Translations under genes and position numbers: made by a program | The notes under the pieces: model-generated | The model's database searches: none | Told to the model about the DNA's origin: nothing | The model's input: the letters and a program-made list of their open reading frames with translations, nothing else | In this document: positions 24,139-35,725 of the stretch, piece after piece | Numbering within the stretch: position 1 is the first letter of the stretch | How the letters are laid out: every line of letters starts with the position of its first letter | NCBI GenBank assembly: GCA_037013495.1 | Contig: CM072803.1 | Coordinates: 17,319,501-17,383,500, forward strand | From: Hippophae tibetana | Taxonomy: Eukaryota; Streptophyta; Magnoliopsida; Rosales; Elaeagnaceae | Reading direction: 5' to 3' | Length of the DNA stretch: 64,000 bases

Positions 24139-24239
24139 ACTCATGAGCTCCCTAAGAACCCAACTAAGACCAAATCAAAAAGGGGAGCCTAACATGAGGA
24201 AACAGAAAAAATATGGGGAGCCTACCGCATAAGAGAAAA

Positions 24240-25090
24240 GTAAAACCTCTTAGATAAAACCCAAACCCATTGTTTAAATTGATACTTCCATGATGCCCTT
24301 TCCTAGCTAGATTTCTAAATCTAAGAAGAAATCATACAAACACAAGGTTTTGGAGACCTTTTTGTAAATTGCAAGTCAACATTCCTTTATTGGATGCTAT
24401 CAAACAAGTGCCAAGGTATGCTAAGTTTCTCAAGGAGCTTTGCATTAATAAACTCAAGTTGAATGGTAATGGTGTAGTTAATTTAGGAGAAAATGCCTCC
24501 CTTGTTTTGCAAAACAAATTACATCCTAAGTGTAAGGATCCTTGTACTATTCTATGCATTATAGGAAAAACTAGGTTTAAAAAAGCTATGTTAGATCTAA
24601 GAGCATCCATTAATGTTATACCTTATTCTATATGTTCTTCACATGACATTGATCCTCCCAAGGATTGTGGTTTTATTGTCTAATTAGTGTACATGTCTAA
24701 TGCATACCCAAAGAAAGGCTTGGAAGATGTGTTGGTTAAAATCAATGAAATTCTCTTTCCCATTGATTTTTATGTCATTGATATGTGAGATAGAATTCAC
24801 AATATTTCTACCTCTCTCCTACTAGGTAGAGCATTCAGGAAAACCATTTGCACTAAAGTTGACATTCATAGTGGGACCTTGATTATGGAGTTCAATAGAA
24901 AGTCTATACGCTTCAACATCTTTGAAGCGATGAGGTACCCTAATGTTATCGGCTCTTGTTATTTTGTTGATATTATAGACACTTTTGTTGAACAAGTGTT
25001 TGAGTTAGTACATGATGACACCTTACAAATAACATTGACACAGAACTTGGAATCTAAAGATCCAAGAATGCCTATTAGTATAATATAGCT
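24240..25090 (+). pseudogene. Protease pseudogene of the Athila-like element
   Basis: The frame reads VNIPLLDAIKQVPRYAKFLK, then the aspartic protease region with DLRASINVIPYS at the active site, where the family has D-L-G-A-S; the catalytic Asp is present but the Gly is Arg. A later segment LLLGRAFRKT and RFNIFEAMRYP closes the domain. Stops at about 24680 and 24787 break it. In a live element this enzyme cuts the gag-pol polyprotein. Confidence 0.85.
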
Positions 25091-25249
25091 CACCATAGAT
25101 TTGAACATTACACTATCCTCATTGGAATCTCTTCCTAAAGTGACACAAGTGTATGAATTGATTTACATTTTCCTACCCATTATTACTGAGAAATCATTAC
25201 ATTCTATTATTTAGGCACCCAAATTGGGATTAAAGCTGCTCCCATCTTA

Positions 25250-26230
25250 TTTGAAATACTTATATCTGTAAGATAATGAGATGCTACCAATCATCATTTC
25301 AAACCATTTATCTCAGGCATAGACAAGCTTTTGGGAGTCTTAAAGGATGGCAAGATTGTTATAGGATGGATCATCATTGATATGATCAAAGGTATAAGTC
25401 CGTTCATATGCATGTATAGGATATTATTTAATGAAAAAACTAAACCAATAAGAGAGGAACAATGTAGATTAAATCCACCAATGATAGTGGTAGTAAAGAA
25501 AAAGATACTTAAATAGATGGATATGGGAGTTATACACCCCATCTCATACAATAAGTGGCTAAGTCTAGTATAGGTGGTACCAAAGAAATAAGGTATAATT
25601 GCAGCAAAAAAATGATGAGAATGTATTAGTGCCTAAGAGAATTCAAACAGGTTTGAAAGTATGCATAGACTCTAGGAAAGTAAACACCAATACATGAAAG
25701 GATTATTTTTCTCTATCCTTTATTAATCAAATGGTAGAAAGGTTAGCAATTCACTCTTATTGTTGTTTTCTTGATAGTTATTCAGCCTATAATCAAATTA
25801 ATATAGCACCCAAAGACCAAGAAAATACTACACTTACTTGTCTTTTTAGAACCTTTATATTGAAAAGAATGTCATTTGGACTCTATAATGCATCCACTAA
25901 CTTTCAAATGTCTATGGTAAATCTTTTTTTAGAGTATATTGAGAACATTATAGAGGTTTTTATGGATGATTTCATAGTTTATAGGAATATGTTTGACTTA
26001 TGTCTACATAATCAAACAATTATCCTTAAAAGATGTGTGGAAACTAACTTAATAGTAAATTGGAAAAAGTGTCACTTTATGATAGACCATGGGATTGTCT
26101 TAGGACATGTAATATCTTTTAAGGGAATATAATTATATAAGGCTAAAATTGATATTGTGTGTGGCTTACCATCTCCCATTATTGTGAGGGATAGTCATTC
26201 TTTTCTTAATCATGTAGGCTTTTATGGGAT
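25250..26230 (+). pseudogene. Reverse transcriptase pseudogene of the Athila-like element
   Basis: Recognisable blocks are KGISPFICMYRI, the NPPM..VVKKKILK region, then CFLDSYSAYNQINIAPKDQE, MSFGLYNASTNFQ and the catalytic box VFMDDFIVY, with both aspartates present. The final block KKCHFMIDHGIVLGHVIS is intact. Several stops and frameshifts in the first third disable the gene, although 25731-26132 remains open for 133 codons. Confidence 0.9.
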
Positions 26231-26369
26231 GTTCAACAAGGAATTTTCAAAAATTGCAAGATTGTTATGCACATTTCAACAAAAAAGACACACTATTCAT
26301 ATTTGATGAAAAGTGCAAGGATGAATTTGAAAACTAAAATAGCTACTCGTTATAGCCCCCATCATTTAG

Positions 26370-26790
26370 GCACCTAATATGAGTAAATCATTTGAGCTAA
26401 TGTGCGATGCTAATGACTATGTAATAGGAGTAATGCTAGGGCAATGAAGTGGAAAACAACCACATGTCATATATTATGCCTCAAGAACCCTTAATGGCGC
26501 TTAACTCAACTACTCCATCACTTAAAAAGGAATACTTGTAGTTATTTTTACCATAAAAATTTAAATCATATTTAGTAGGCATAAAGTAACTATATTTTCT
26601 GACTATGTAGCTCTCTTGTATTTGTTAACAAAAAAGGATGCAAAACCGAGACTTGCTAGGTAGGTTTTCTTATTATAGGAATTTAACCTTAAATCAAAGA
26701 CAAAAAGGCAACTAAAAACATAGTAGCTGATTATTTGAGTCAAATCATACAAGAAGAAAAGGAGTCCTTACCATTACAAGAACAATTTCC
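26370..26790 (+). pseudogene. RNase H pseudogene of the Athila-like element
   Basis: Reads SFELMCDANDYVIGVMLGQ, VIYYASRTLNGA, LNYSIT and LLTKKDAKPRL, the usual Ty3/gypsy RNase H order, with four or more in-frame stops. It is the counterpart of the better preserved minus-strand copy at 20749-21144. Confidence 0.85.
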
Positions 26791-26979
26791 AAATAAGAAA
26801 CTCTTTTCTATAAAGGAGCTAACACCATGGTACCTTGACATTGTCAACTACCTTACATCTAGAAAAATACCAATTAATCTATCACTGGCATAGAAAAATA
26901 AGCTTCAAATGGAAGCCATGAATTATCTATGGGATGGTCCATATCTATGGAAACATTGTACCACTCAAATATTGAGAAG

Positions 26980-28115
26980 GTATGTACCTAAAATTATTAT
27001 ATTCTATACTCAACATTTATTATACTTATGCATGTGGAGGGCATTTTGGTATCAAGAGGACTGCTCTTAAGGTTCTTGAGAGTGGATTCTATTGGCCCAC
27101 CTTGTTCAATGACACATATATTTTTAACAAAGCTTGGGACCATTTTCAAAAAACAAGTAACATACGGCCTAGAAATCAGATGCCTCAAACACACATACTT
27201 CATGTTGAAAATTTTAATGTTTAGGGTGTTGGTTTCTTAGGAACTTTTCCTTACTCTAATGGTTACATGTATATCTTAATTGATATAGATTATGTATCTA
27301 AATGGGTAGAAGCTAAATCCTCAAAGACTAATTATTCTAAAGTTTCTCTAGATTTTATGAAAGATAAACGTTTTTCTAGGCATGGCACACCAAGAGCTAT
27401 CATTAGTGATGGCATACTGCACTTTTCAATAGGACCTTATGAGGCCTACTAAAAAGATACTATGTCAACCATAAAGTCTCTATAGCATACCATCCACAGA
27501 TAAATAGACAAGCTAAAGTGTCGAATAGAGAGGTCAAACCCATCCTTGAAAAGACAATGAGACCTCATAGAAAAGATTGGAGTTAGAGATTAGATGATGC
27601 ACTTTAGACATATATGATCGCATACAAAACACCAATTGGAATGTCACCATTTCAAATATGGTAAAATATGCCACCATCCAATAGAGTTGGAGAATAGAGT
27701 TATTTAGGCAATAAAATAATGCCATATGAACTTAAAGGAAGTAAGGGACTAGAAAAGATTGCAACTGAATAAATTAGAAGAGATCATAAATGAAGCTTAT
27801 GATAATGCTCAAATATATAAGGAGAGAACGAAGTTGACACACATAAGATGATATTAAGGAATCAATTCCTAGTTGGAAAAAAGTGCTCTTATTTAATTCT
27901 TGCCTCAAATTATTTTTATGTAAGCTTCGTTCACGTTAGAGTGGGCCTTGTACTATTATTAATATATTTTCTCATGGTGTAGTAGAAATTCGAGATGAGA
28001 GAAATGGAAAAGAGTTTAAAGTGAATAGATACAGACTAAAACTTTACTACAAAACATTTGACAAAAGTCATATGGATGAAATTAAATTATGTAGGCCAGT
28101 ATACATTGATGGTTA
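26980..28115 (+). pseudogene. Integrase pseudogene of the Athila-like element
   Basis: The N-terminal zinc region reads YACGGHFGIKRTALKVLE and then FYWPT, but the second metal pair that is normally CxxC is W-D-H-F, so metal binding is lost. In the core, the first catalytic Asp region, normally GIDF, is GVGF, and the second (ISDG) is present; the rest is broken by stops near 27450. The C-terminal part ends RLKLYYKTFDKSHMDEIKL near 28110. This copy could not integrate. Confidence 0.87.
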
Positions 28116-29475
28116 AAGCATAGATACATTGAGTTGATGACGTTAAACCAATCACTTAGCAGAAGGCAACCCATTAGATATGTTTTCTAATGCCCTTCCC
28201 ACTTATTTTTTATATTATATTTATGCATGTACTTACATTAAGGATATTGTAAGAATTAGGTGTGGGAGAGTGGTAATGTACCTTTATCTTTATAATATTA
28301 GTATGTAGGCTAGAAATTTTATATATTTTTTATTTATTTATAGTTCTTTGGATATTTAGGTAGAATTAATAAGGCTTGTTAAAAACAATTATAAATGTTT
28401 AAAAAGATGAAATTTTGAATGATAATGAATACTAATGGAATCTTGATTGCGTTCTTAATCGAAGGCATAATTTGTGATAATCAGCTCAGAATTTGCATGG
28501 ACAAGTATTTAAATTTTTGAAGTGATATGTTAATTTCTAAGAATTCTACCTTAATTCTAATGAGCACGATCAAGTTGCTAGAACTTTCTATTGGGTTTAT
28601 TAAAATGAACATTGATTGAATAATTCTTACAAAATGATTAAGGCAAATCCTTGATTAATCAAATTCTTCTAACCTTAATATTATTGTGTTTTCAAAAGCA
28701 ATATTTTTAGTGAACCAATTCCAAACAACATATACCAATTATCTGTACCCATTCCATAACATTTGAACCAAATATATTGGTCATATTATATAATTCAAGA
28801 AAGTAGAGTTGTATAAAAAAACAATAGACCATGAAAATACTAGAATAAGAGTTACGAATATCACTTGTGTTATAAGTAATTAAATATCAAATTTATATAA
28901 TAAATACTAATAATAATAAAAAAAAAGGGAATGAACTAAAAGGAAACATAAAAAGGAGACTATATTGAAAAGAAAAAAGAAATGACAAAAATAAAAAAAG
29001 AAACCAATAATGATGTTAGGTCCAAAACACGAATATCTGATCTTATTTTGTTGACATGATTGGTTTGATAATATTATTATTTATAGATCTCTTTCTCTTA
29101 CTTACTCCATAGACTCATGAAATTTTATTTTTCCTCTTTACTTTAATTTGGTACAACTAAAGGGCTTAGCCATATTTTGGCCATATGAAAGACCAATTGA
29201 TCTTAGGAAATATTTTTGGTTAATAGAGATGTAACTTTAAGAAAAATTATATAGTTCTTGATTTAACTCTAAAAATATGATGATATTCCAGGGAACATTA
29301 GTGTTGTTAAATGTCTTAGATAGAGAGTGCTAACCAAATAAATGAGTTACAGATCCTCACTAGTATTTTTTAGAATTTGGAACATTAGTGTTGTTAAATG
29401 TCTTAGATAGAAAATTAAAAAGTGTGTTCATGGATGATTTATGTTGCATTTTCTCAAGTACTAGCAAAGAGTAGG
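28116..29475 (+). other. Non-coding 3' internal region of the Athila-like element
   Basis: A purine-rich string at about 28259-28272 (GTGTGGGAGAGTGG) may be a polypurine tract. Beyond it I see no env-like frame; it is A+T-rich with a pair of 34-bp direct repeats (about 29292-29326 and 29380-29413). Where this region ends and the 3' LTR begins is uncertain. Confidence 0.45.
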
Positions 29476-30999
29476 TGTTGGGGAGTTTGATTAGTACCAT
29501 TTTTCCTATATATTTATGTGTCAATTCCCACATATTAACAATACTCTATTGTTTCCTATGCATTTTATGTGTTTATTTTGTGTTACGTATGTATTAAGGA
29601 ACAAATACGAACAAACGAGGCAAAAAGAAGGTGTTTTATAGGAAAAAAAAGTGTGCTAAGGCATGAGTCAAGTGTGCTAAGGAATTTTGGAGAATGATTG
29701 TGTATCTCAACATGAGTCTAAGCATTCCATGACAGATCATGAGCACACACATTGATTTCACTCCGTGGCATGATTTGTGGTTCACTACAACAAAAATCTT
29801 TTTTGCGTAGTTCCTTGGTACGAAATTCACATCATAACCCACCCTTCGAATTTTCAAAGAATTGTCTTGATTTTGAGCTTTTTGATACAATTGTGCACAT
29901 ATTTTTTTAGTATTTATAATTTTAAGTGTATTAAACCTCTCAACCCTAACCCTAATTACTTTGTGTGTAACTCTTATTCTATAAATATGTAATTAGGGTT
30001 CACCATAAAATAGGCACAAAAATATAGAGAAATAAATATTTGAAGCTAAAGTAAGATAGAGGTAATAACAAATTGGATTTCCACCGTACATTCTAATGTA
30101 TGATTCTTTTTTTTATTCTTCTTTCTTAACTGTAAAGATTTTAATGATGATTCTTTTGGAATCTATGGCTGGCTAGTTTAATTATATGATTGTGGGAAAT
30201 TTTTAAATCCTAGAACATGATTTGATTAATAAAATTTTATAATGAATTTTTAGTTTTGATTCTTAATTCTTGATATGTTTGACTCTATGATTAAATTCCA
30301 AAACTATGCGTGTATGAATTAGGGTAATTAACTAATTTACTACAAGTATATGTTTAATGCTAGTTTAAGATGTTGCTAGATTATCCTAAGAGTATATAGA
30401 GTTCTATATATTATGTTAGTTATGATATTCACTACTATTCTTATTCAAAATGTTAACTTGTTGCTTTGTGATAGTGTGACAAGTAGAATTGATGCCTACA
30501 TTAAAGGTTACTAAGAATTGTAATCTTATGAAGTTTAGTTATCTCTTTTTTAGAATGTAATGTGATGAATGAATTATCTAGAAACTATCACTAGGTTGTT
30601 ATACTTTAAGATTGATTTATCATGGTATTCTACTTCAATTAAAGGTAAGAAAAGGTGGGTCAAAAGTCGTGCCAATTAGTGCACAAATTTCCTAAGCTAG
30701 AGTTAATGATTCAAATTGATTCATGATATAATTGGTTAAATTTTAGACTAATAGCTAGGATAGTTCCATGATCACATATTTATTTCAATTTGTGATCACT
30801 TTATTTTATTTATTGATTTATGTTATTTTCATTTAAAACAATTTTGAAAAAACCATGTTTGTTGATTTACTAATAATAAAAAGTAGTGGTAATTATTTTA
30901 ACAATCCTCATAGGTACGAAGACTCTTGATCTTAATTTACTTACCAATTGTATAATTTGATTTCATATACTTGTGTATATCTAAGCATATTAAGTTTTT
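29476..30999 (+). repeat. 3' LTR of the Athila-like element
   Basis: The right part (30165-30999) matches the 5' LTR. The left boundary is inferred from TGTTGGGGAGT at 29476 and could be elsewhere between 28275 and 30165. A TATA box, TATAAAT at 29980-29986, with two CCCTAA units just upstream (about 29943-29954), is the likely LTR promoter; the equivalent is missing from the 5' LTR. It ends at about 30999, where a different, minus-strand element resumes. Confidence 0.72.
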
Positions 31000-31443
31000 G
31001 TTCTCACGAGTCCATATCGCCTTACCCTAGTTATTAATCGGGTGTTAGACTCTCTGACTTTTTTTTCGCCTTCCATTTGAATTTTTTTTAACTAAACAAC
31101 AATTAAATCAAAAGGCAAGAAAATTGACTCAAGGTCAAGAACATTGACTTAAAAACAAGAATATGATCAAGACTTTAAAAAGCACAAATCAAAACTTCAG
31201 AGTAAGAAACAAAAGATAACACATGAAACATAGAAAAGTTAAGGAAATAAACCAAAGACTCAAGATGGAATTTTGGACTCCTAATGAATTCAACCCTGAC
31301 TTGACAAGAAAAAGAGAAAAAACTGTTAGACCAAAAAAAAACCACAAGAATGAAATCAAAGAACAATAATTAAAGAAAATAAAAACACAAAAAATGAGGA
31401 AACATATATGGATTTTTCTTAGGGCCTGAGCTTTGATACCAAC
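31000..31443 (-). mobile_element. 5' internal start (primer site, gag start) of a minus-strand LTR element
   Basis: On the minus strand a primer site TTGGTATCAAAGCTC (within 31421-31443), matching the tRNA-Met initiator type, follows an LTR. A leader of about 345 bases leads to an ATG at 31076 with a short gag-like start (MEGEKKVRESNTRL) that is cut off after about 26 codons by the end of the Athila-like element at 30999. Overlapping open frames here on both strands are not separate genes. Confidence 0.6.
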
Positions 31444-31881
31444 TGATACTAACCCAAAGATCAGATGTTGCAAGCTACGAACAACCTATGATCGAAAACT
31501 GCAAGAATATGAATCAAGAACCCATAATTTTGCTAAAGATCCTAAGAAAATTAAAAAAAATGCAGATTTAATTGAACTTCGACCTAATGGCTATAGAAAA
31601 GCCATGAAGCTTGGTAGAAAAGATACCATGAAGTTAAACAATAGTTGATAAGCTTATGCTTTGTGTTAGGAACATAACACTTTGAAAGAATTCTCTCCTA
31701 TATTATTCATACCGAGTATGGCTATACAAGAATATGAGTTATATATAGCCTTGTATTAAAACCCTAATGACTTATTGTCATTAAAAACTCTAATGAGATA
31801 ATCACTAAGCAAAATAGAAACCTAATGAAAATAAAACCCTATTAAGAACAATGATTTTGGATTGCCACAATAGGCTTAACA
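31444..31881 (-). repeat. LTR of a minus-strand retrotransposon (438 bp)
   Basis: Read on the minus strand it begins TGTTAAGCC at 31881 and ends TTAGTATCA at 31444, i.e. TG..CA, followed two bases later by the tRNA-Met type primer site. A TATA-like string (CTATATATAACT) lies at about 31736-31748 in the same orientation. On its upstream side GGGAG at the boundary resembles a polypurine tract preceded by a decayed pol-like end. No second copy of this LTR was found in the window. Confidence 0.6.
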
Positions 31882-32199
31882 CTCCCATGTGTGTGCCATC
31901 CAATTGATATTAAATAAGACCCAAAAATAATCAATAAATATATCCAAGAATAAAATTATAGAGAAATTGGATTTAAGTCAAACTAATTCTTGAACCATTG
32001 TAACCTACAACACAGTGTAGGCAATTAGATGCACACCCACTATATCTTGGCCTAGATGCATATCTCCTTTAATAACTCTTTTGTCATTGATCAGTATCGT
32101 GCTTTTCTTGGACTCTTCTTGGTGGCCCTTATATACATTAATTCATAGATTTTTAACCAACCCATTTAATGCTTCTTTGAGCTTCTTGGATTTTGATCT
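31882..32199 (-). pseudogene. Decayed 3' end of a gypsy-type internal region
   Basis: On the minus strand from 32199, one frame reads RSKSKKLKEALNGLVKNL and then a Lys/Glu-rich segment with one early stop, running on to about 32010. This is similar to the basic tail that follows integrase in many plant gypsy polyproteins. It then runs into an apparent polypurine tract at the LTR boundary. Recognition is by general resemblance only. The TRIM LTR at 32200 cuts it off. Confidence 0.4.
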
Positions 32200-32317
32200 T
32201 GTTAAGTATCCTTGTCCCATATCGGTCAAGAGCAAGGCAGTCATGCTGCTTATAAGCTTTGGCAAACATTTACTCAATGAGATCTTATTGGGTTAAGTTA
32301 AGCCAGGGTTTCTAACA
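32200..32317 (+). repeat. TRIM-type LTR, 5' copy (118 bp)
   Basis: TGTTAAGTATCC..TTTCTAACA. It contains the string TGTCCCA(T/C)ATCGG seen in small TRIM/SMART LTRs of plants. It matches 35832-35949 end to end with the same length and about a dozen differences. The primer site TGGTATCAGAGCC follows at 32318. Confidence 0.88.
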
Positions 32318-32330
32318 TGGTATCAGAGCC
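32318..32330 (+). other. Primer binding site, initiator tRNA-Met type
   Basis: TGGTATCAGAGCC directly follows the LTR. It is the standard complement of the 3' end of initiator tRNA-Met used by plant copia and TRIM elements to prime minus-strand synthesis. Confidence 0.9.
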
Positions 32331-33055
32331 ACTGCTGTGACCTTTCTTTTAGCAATCTTATCTCTTCTGGTGTTACTCCACTCTTATCGCTTCCGCCATC
32401 ATAACAGCTGATACATCCACTTACCGTTGAACCTCTGACATCTTTAAGCCGTTTTCCTTGGGTTTTGGGCCAGTAGTTGGCGTCATTGAGGAGTCATGCA
32501 CTACAAAGATCACTACAATCACCATCTTTGCCGTGCATCTTGCTCTGATAATTTTTTTTGAAGGTACCACTATGATCGACTCGAATATATCTACACAATC
32601 GTGAAAGTCTCGTAAGCATCAAAGTCCACATGTGCCCTCATGCACATCCAATAGAAAATGCGTGTTAGATTAACGTGTTTTACACGTAACATTAAGGTCA
32701 TGTGATGTCATTAGTGACACATCCCATAGGGCTGACATCATCATCACCACTTGATGAAATCACTTCCACTGTTGATCGTCATTGATAGTGATCGTCGACA
32801 CCGTTGACTATTACTATTTGAATACTATTAATCGTTGACTTTGACCATTTACCTATGTTACCGTTGATTGGCTATTGACCAAATCGTTGATTAATGTTGA
32901 CCTTGCCTGTTGACTGTTGACTTTTCTAGAGGGTTGAATTTTTATAAATAAGGTTCTTCATACCCAGTTTTTCACGTAGACCTCGTTTTTGCAATTTATT
33001 TTTGCATATTGTGTTTCTAAATACCTAAAAAAGATGTTTTTCTTCCTCACCCCAT
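32331..33055 (+). other. Copia leader region with clustered TTGAC boxes
   Basis: No coding capacity. Between 32803 and 32922 there are seven TTGAC(C/T) strings, the core of the plant WRKY-binding W-box. The region is richer in G+C than its flanks. It leads into gag at about 33056. Confidence 0.6.
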
Positions 33056-33960
33056 CAATACTATATTGGAAGGGACCAAGAATTACTTATCCTGGTCTCA
33101 AGCTATGAATAGTTTTCTTAAGGGTCATATGCTTTGGAATTACTGTACTAGTTCAATTACCATTCTTATCAAAGGAGCAAGTAAAGAAGATACTTCCTAC
33201 CTTGGTCGAATGATTGAATGGGATAGTCACAACCACATGATCTTCACATGGGTTTAGAATATTTCCATTCCCTCTATCTCCAATCTATTGGGTAGCTTTG
33301 ATGATGCAAAATCAACATGGGATATGTTGGCCAAAAGGTACTTCATTACTCACGGTTTTATGAAATATCAGTTAGTAGTTGAATTGCATCAACTTCGACA
33401 TGAACTAGGACAATCCATCAATGACTACTATGATCAGCTTCATTTTCTTTGAGACTAATTAACCTTTGTGATCCAATTTGGGTATACTCAAAGGATGCTC
33501 AGCAATATGATGCAGTTAGAGATGAGTTTTGTCTCTATGAGTTCATGATGTCACTTCATAAGGAATTTAAGCCCATTCGGGGTCAGCTTATTAATTGTAA
33601 TCCTCATCCCTCTCTTGATACTACCGTAAATGAGTTGGTTAGAGAAGAAGCTCAGCTTACAACCCTACAAGCCTAGAATAAGTTCGATGTTTTGGCTATT
33701 ACTCCTTCTACTTCTACTCCTACCATTGAGTAACCTCAGTAGTCAAGTGATTTCTCTAGCTCTAATAATCATCGTAGGCAGACCAACAAGAAGTTCTACA
33801 ATTATTGAAAGCATCATGGCCACGCTATTGAGACTTGTTACTGTCACAACAACGTTATTGTTACTGTTTCTAATACTGAGCTTACTCCGCTGATGCCTTC
33901 CATTTCAACCGAGTCCCAGTCTTTTGGATCCACTTTCAATCTCTCTCACACTGAACTATA
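33056..33960 (+). pseudogene. Copia gag pseudogene
   Basis: The frame opens with EGTKNYLSWSQAMNSFLKGH, followed by a gag core (LGSFDDAKSTWDMLAKRYF, LHQLRHELGQSINDYYDQL), the UBN2-type gag of copia elements. A zinc knuckle remnant ending KHHGHAIETC is near 33805-33840, with its first cysteines lost. Several frameshifts and stops break it. After about 33985 the sequence jumps straight to reverse transcriptase, so protease and integrase have been deleted. Confidence 0.85.
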
Positions 33961-33995
33961 GAAGATCATAATTTAAGTTGTTCATATGACTGGTA

Positions 33996-35398
33996 ATGTA
34001 TCTCTTTCCACTACTCTCTCAATTCTACCCGATTGTAATGAAAGAGGAAATTGATGCATTAACCAAAAACCATACTTGGGATTTGGTTACTCTCCTTCCT
34101 GGTCAGTTTGTGGTTGATTGTAAGTGGGTTTATAAGATCAAGACTCACTCTGATGGGTCATCGAGCACTACAAGGCTAGTCTTATTGCAAATTTTTTTAC
34201 ACAAGAGTATGTGAATGATTATGAAGAGACTTTTCTCCAATTTCCTGTATCTCCTTTGTTCGTGCCTTTTTAGTTGTTATTACTGCTAGTAAATGGGACC
34301 TTTTTTAGATGGATGTTAAAAATGCCTTCCTTAGTGGGGATATGTATGAAGAAGTCTATATGCAACCTCCTACTAGTATTTCTGTTGAAACAAACAAGGT
34401 TTGTTTCCTTCGATGTGCACTTTATGGCCTTAAACAAGCTCTACCAGCGTGGTTTGCCAAGTTCAGCTCCACCATCTTTCGCTTGGGTTACACTACTAGT
34501 CTTTATGATTCGACCATATTTCTTCATCACAATGATAAATGCACCATTTTTATTCCCTTATATGTGAAAGATGTGATCATAATTGGTGATGACCTCAGTG
34601 GCATTCAAGAACTCAAGGATTTTCTTGGCCAACAGTTTTAGATGAAAGACCTTGGACATCTCTGCTATTTCTTGGGTCTTGAGATCACTAATTCCATAGA
34701 TGGTCTTTATATTACTCAAGCCAAGTATGCATATGACCTTTTATCTCAAGCTAGACTTACTGACACCAAGAATATTGACACTCCAGTTGAGCTTAATGCA
34801 CATCTGACACCTTCGAGGGGGAAACCATTGTCTAATCCCTCTCTTTATACACGATTGGTTGGAAGCCTAGTTTATCTTACATTTACTTATCTCTTCCATG
34901 GCCTTTTCTAATCAACTCAGTCTCTTCTTTTACTTCGTTCATTCTCTGATGCTGATTGGGTAGGAGATCCCACTGATCGTAGGTCCACTATATGTTATTG
35001 CTTTCTCCTTGGTTCTTCTTTGATTTTTTGGCGAAGTAAGAAACAAATTTTCGTGGTCTGCTCTAGTACTGAAGTAGAATATTGTGCTCTTGTTGATACC
35101 ATATCTGAGCTCCTTTGGTTATGCTAGCTTCTTAAGGATTTGAGTGTGTTCACATCCTCTACTACTCCCCTTTATTGTGACAACCAAAGTGCCATCCATA
35201 TTGCTCATAATGATGTCTTCCATGAACAAACTAAACACATCAAGATTGATTATCATTTTATTCGTTCTCCATGGTGCTTTCAAGCTTTTCCCTATCTCCT
35301 CTAATGATCAACTTATAGATATCTTCCTCAAGGCACTTCCTAAGGGACACACTCGTAATTTGGTTGACAGCCTCAAGTGGGTCTCACATCCACCTTGA
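33996..35398 (+). pseudogene. Copia reverse transcriptase and RNase H pseudogene
   Basis: Blocks visible in order: MKEEIDALTKNHTWDLV and CKWVYKIKTHSDGS, MDVKNAFLSGDMYEEVYMQP, LYGLKQALPAWF, the catalytic box, MKDLGHLCYFLGLEI, and NPSLYTRLVGSLVYL. The catalytic box reads YVKD instead of YVDD, so one essential aspartate is lost. The RNase H part (from about 34910) is badly frameshifted but ends in the recognisable LPKGHTRNLVDSLKW just before the LTR. Dead copy. Confidence 0.9.
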
Positions 35399-35608
35399 GT
35401 TTGAGGGTGGATGTTAATGTATATCTATTAACATATTAATGTATATCTGTTAATGTATATCATATCTTCTAACTTCCTAAGGGACGCACTTATAATTTGG
35501 TTGACAGCCTCAAGCAGGTCTCACATCCACCTTGAGTTTGATGGGGGATGTTAATGTATATCTATTAACATATTAATGTATATTTGTTAATGTATATCAT
35601 ATCTTCTA
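35335..35608 (+). repeat. 137-bp tandem duplication across the copia pol/LTR boundary
   Basis: Two units, about 35335-35471 and 35472-35608, each contain the last pol codons, the stop, the polypurine tract and the first about 60 bases of the LTR. They differ at about ten sites (for example GAGGGTGGA against GATGGGGGA in the tract), so the duplication is not very recent. Confidence 0.88.
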
Positions 35609-35725
35609 ATGTATATCATGTTATAGGCTTTAGACATATCTAGTTTACTTGTAACTCCTATATAAAAGCATCATGTATATTCCTTAAGACACAGAATACA
35701 ATACAATCATTCAGTATTTCTAACA
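35549..35725 (+). repeat. Copia 3' LTR (177 bp)
   Basis: Begins TGTTAATG at 35549 right after the purine tract ATGGGGGA and ends TTTCTAACA at 35725. A TATA-like CTATATAAAAG is near 35668. It is followed at once by TGGTATAAAAGCTCTG, a mutated tRNA-Met primer site, which is not what should follow a 3' LTR. Confidence 0.82.

Larger units (their letters stand above)
21405..30999 (+). mobile_element. Athila-like Ty3/gypsy LTR retrotransposon, degenerate
   Basis: Two long direct repeats (21405-22152 and about 30165-30999) flank a decayed gag, protease, reverse transcriptase, RNase H and integrase in the order typical of Ty3/gypsy. The primer site after the left repeat resembles the tRNA-Asp site used by the Athila/Tat lineage, and the protein motifs fit that lineage. 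All domains carry stops and frameshifts, so the copy is dead. The left LTR has lost its 5' half including the promoter. A 492-bp sequence has inserted between gag and protease. About 1.2 kb after integrase holds no recognisable frame; in this lineage an env-like ORF can sit there. Confidence 0.88.

Noticed and set aside
24332..24610. Minus-strand 92-codon frame
   Set aside because: Antisense shadow of the protease region of the Athila-like element.
29937..29960. Telomere-type CCCTAA units
   Set aside because: Only two units, placed just upstream of the LTR TATA box; a promoter motif or chance is more likely than an interstitial telomere.
31175..31473. Overlapping 60-90 codon minus-strand frames
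   Set aside because: They run through the primer site and leader of an LTR element and show only low-complexity Phe/Leu/Ser translation.
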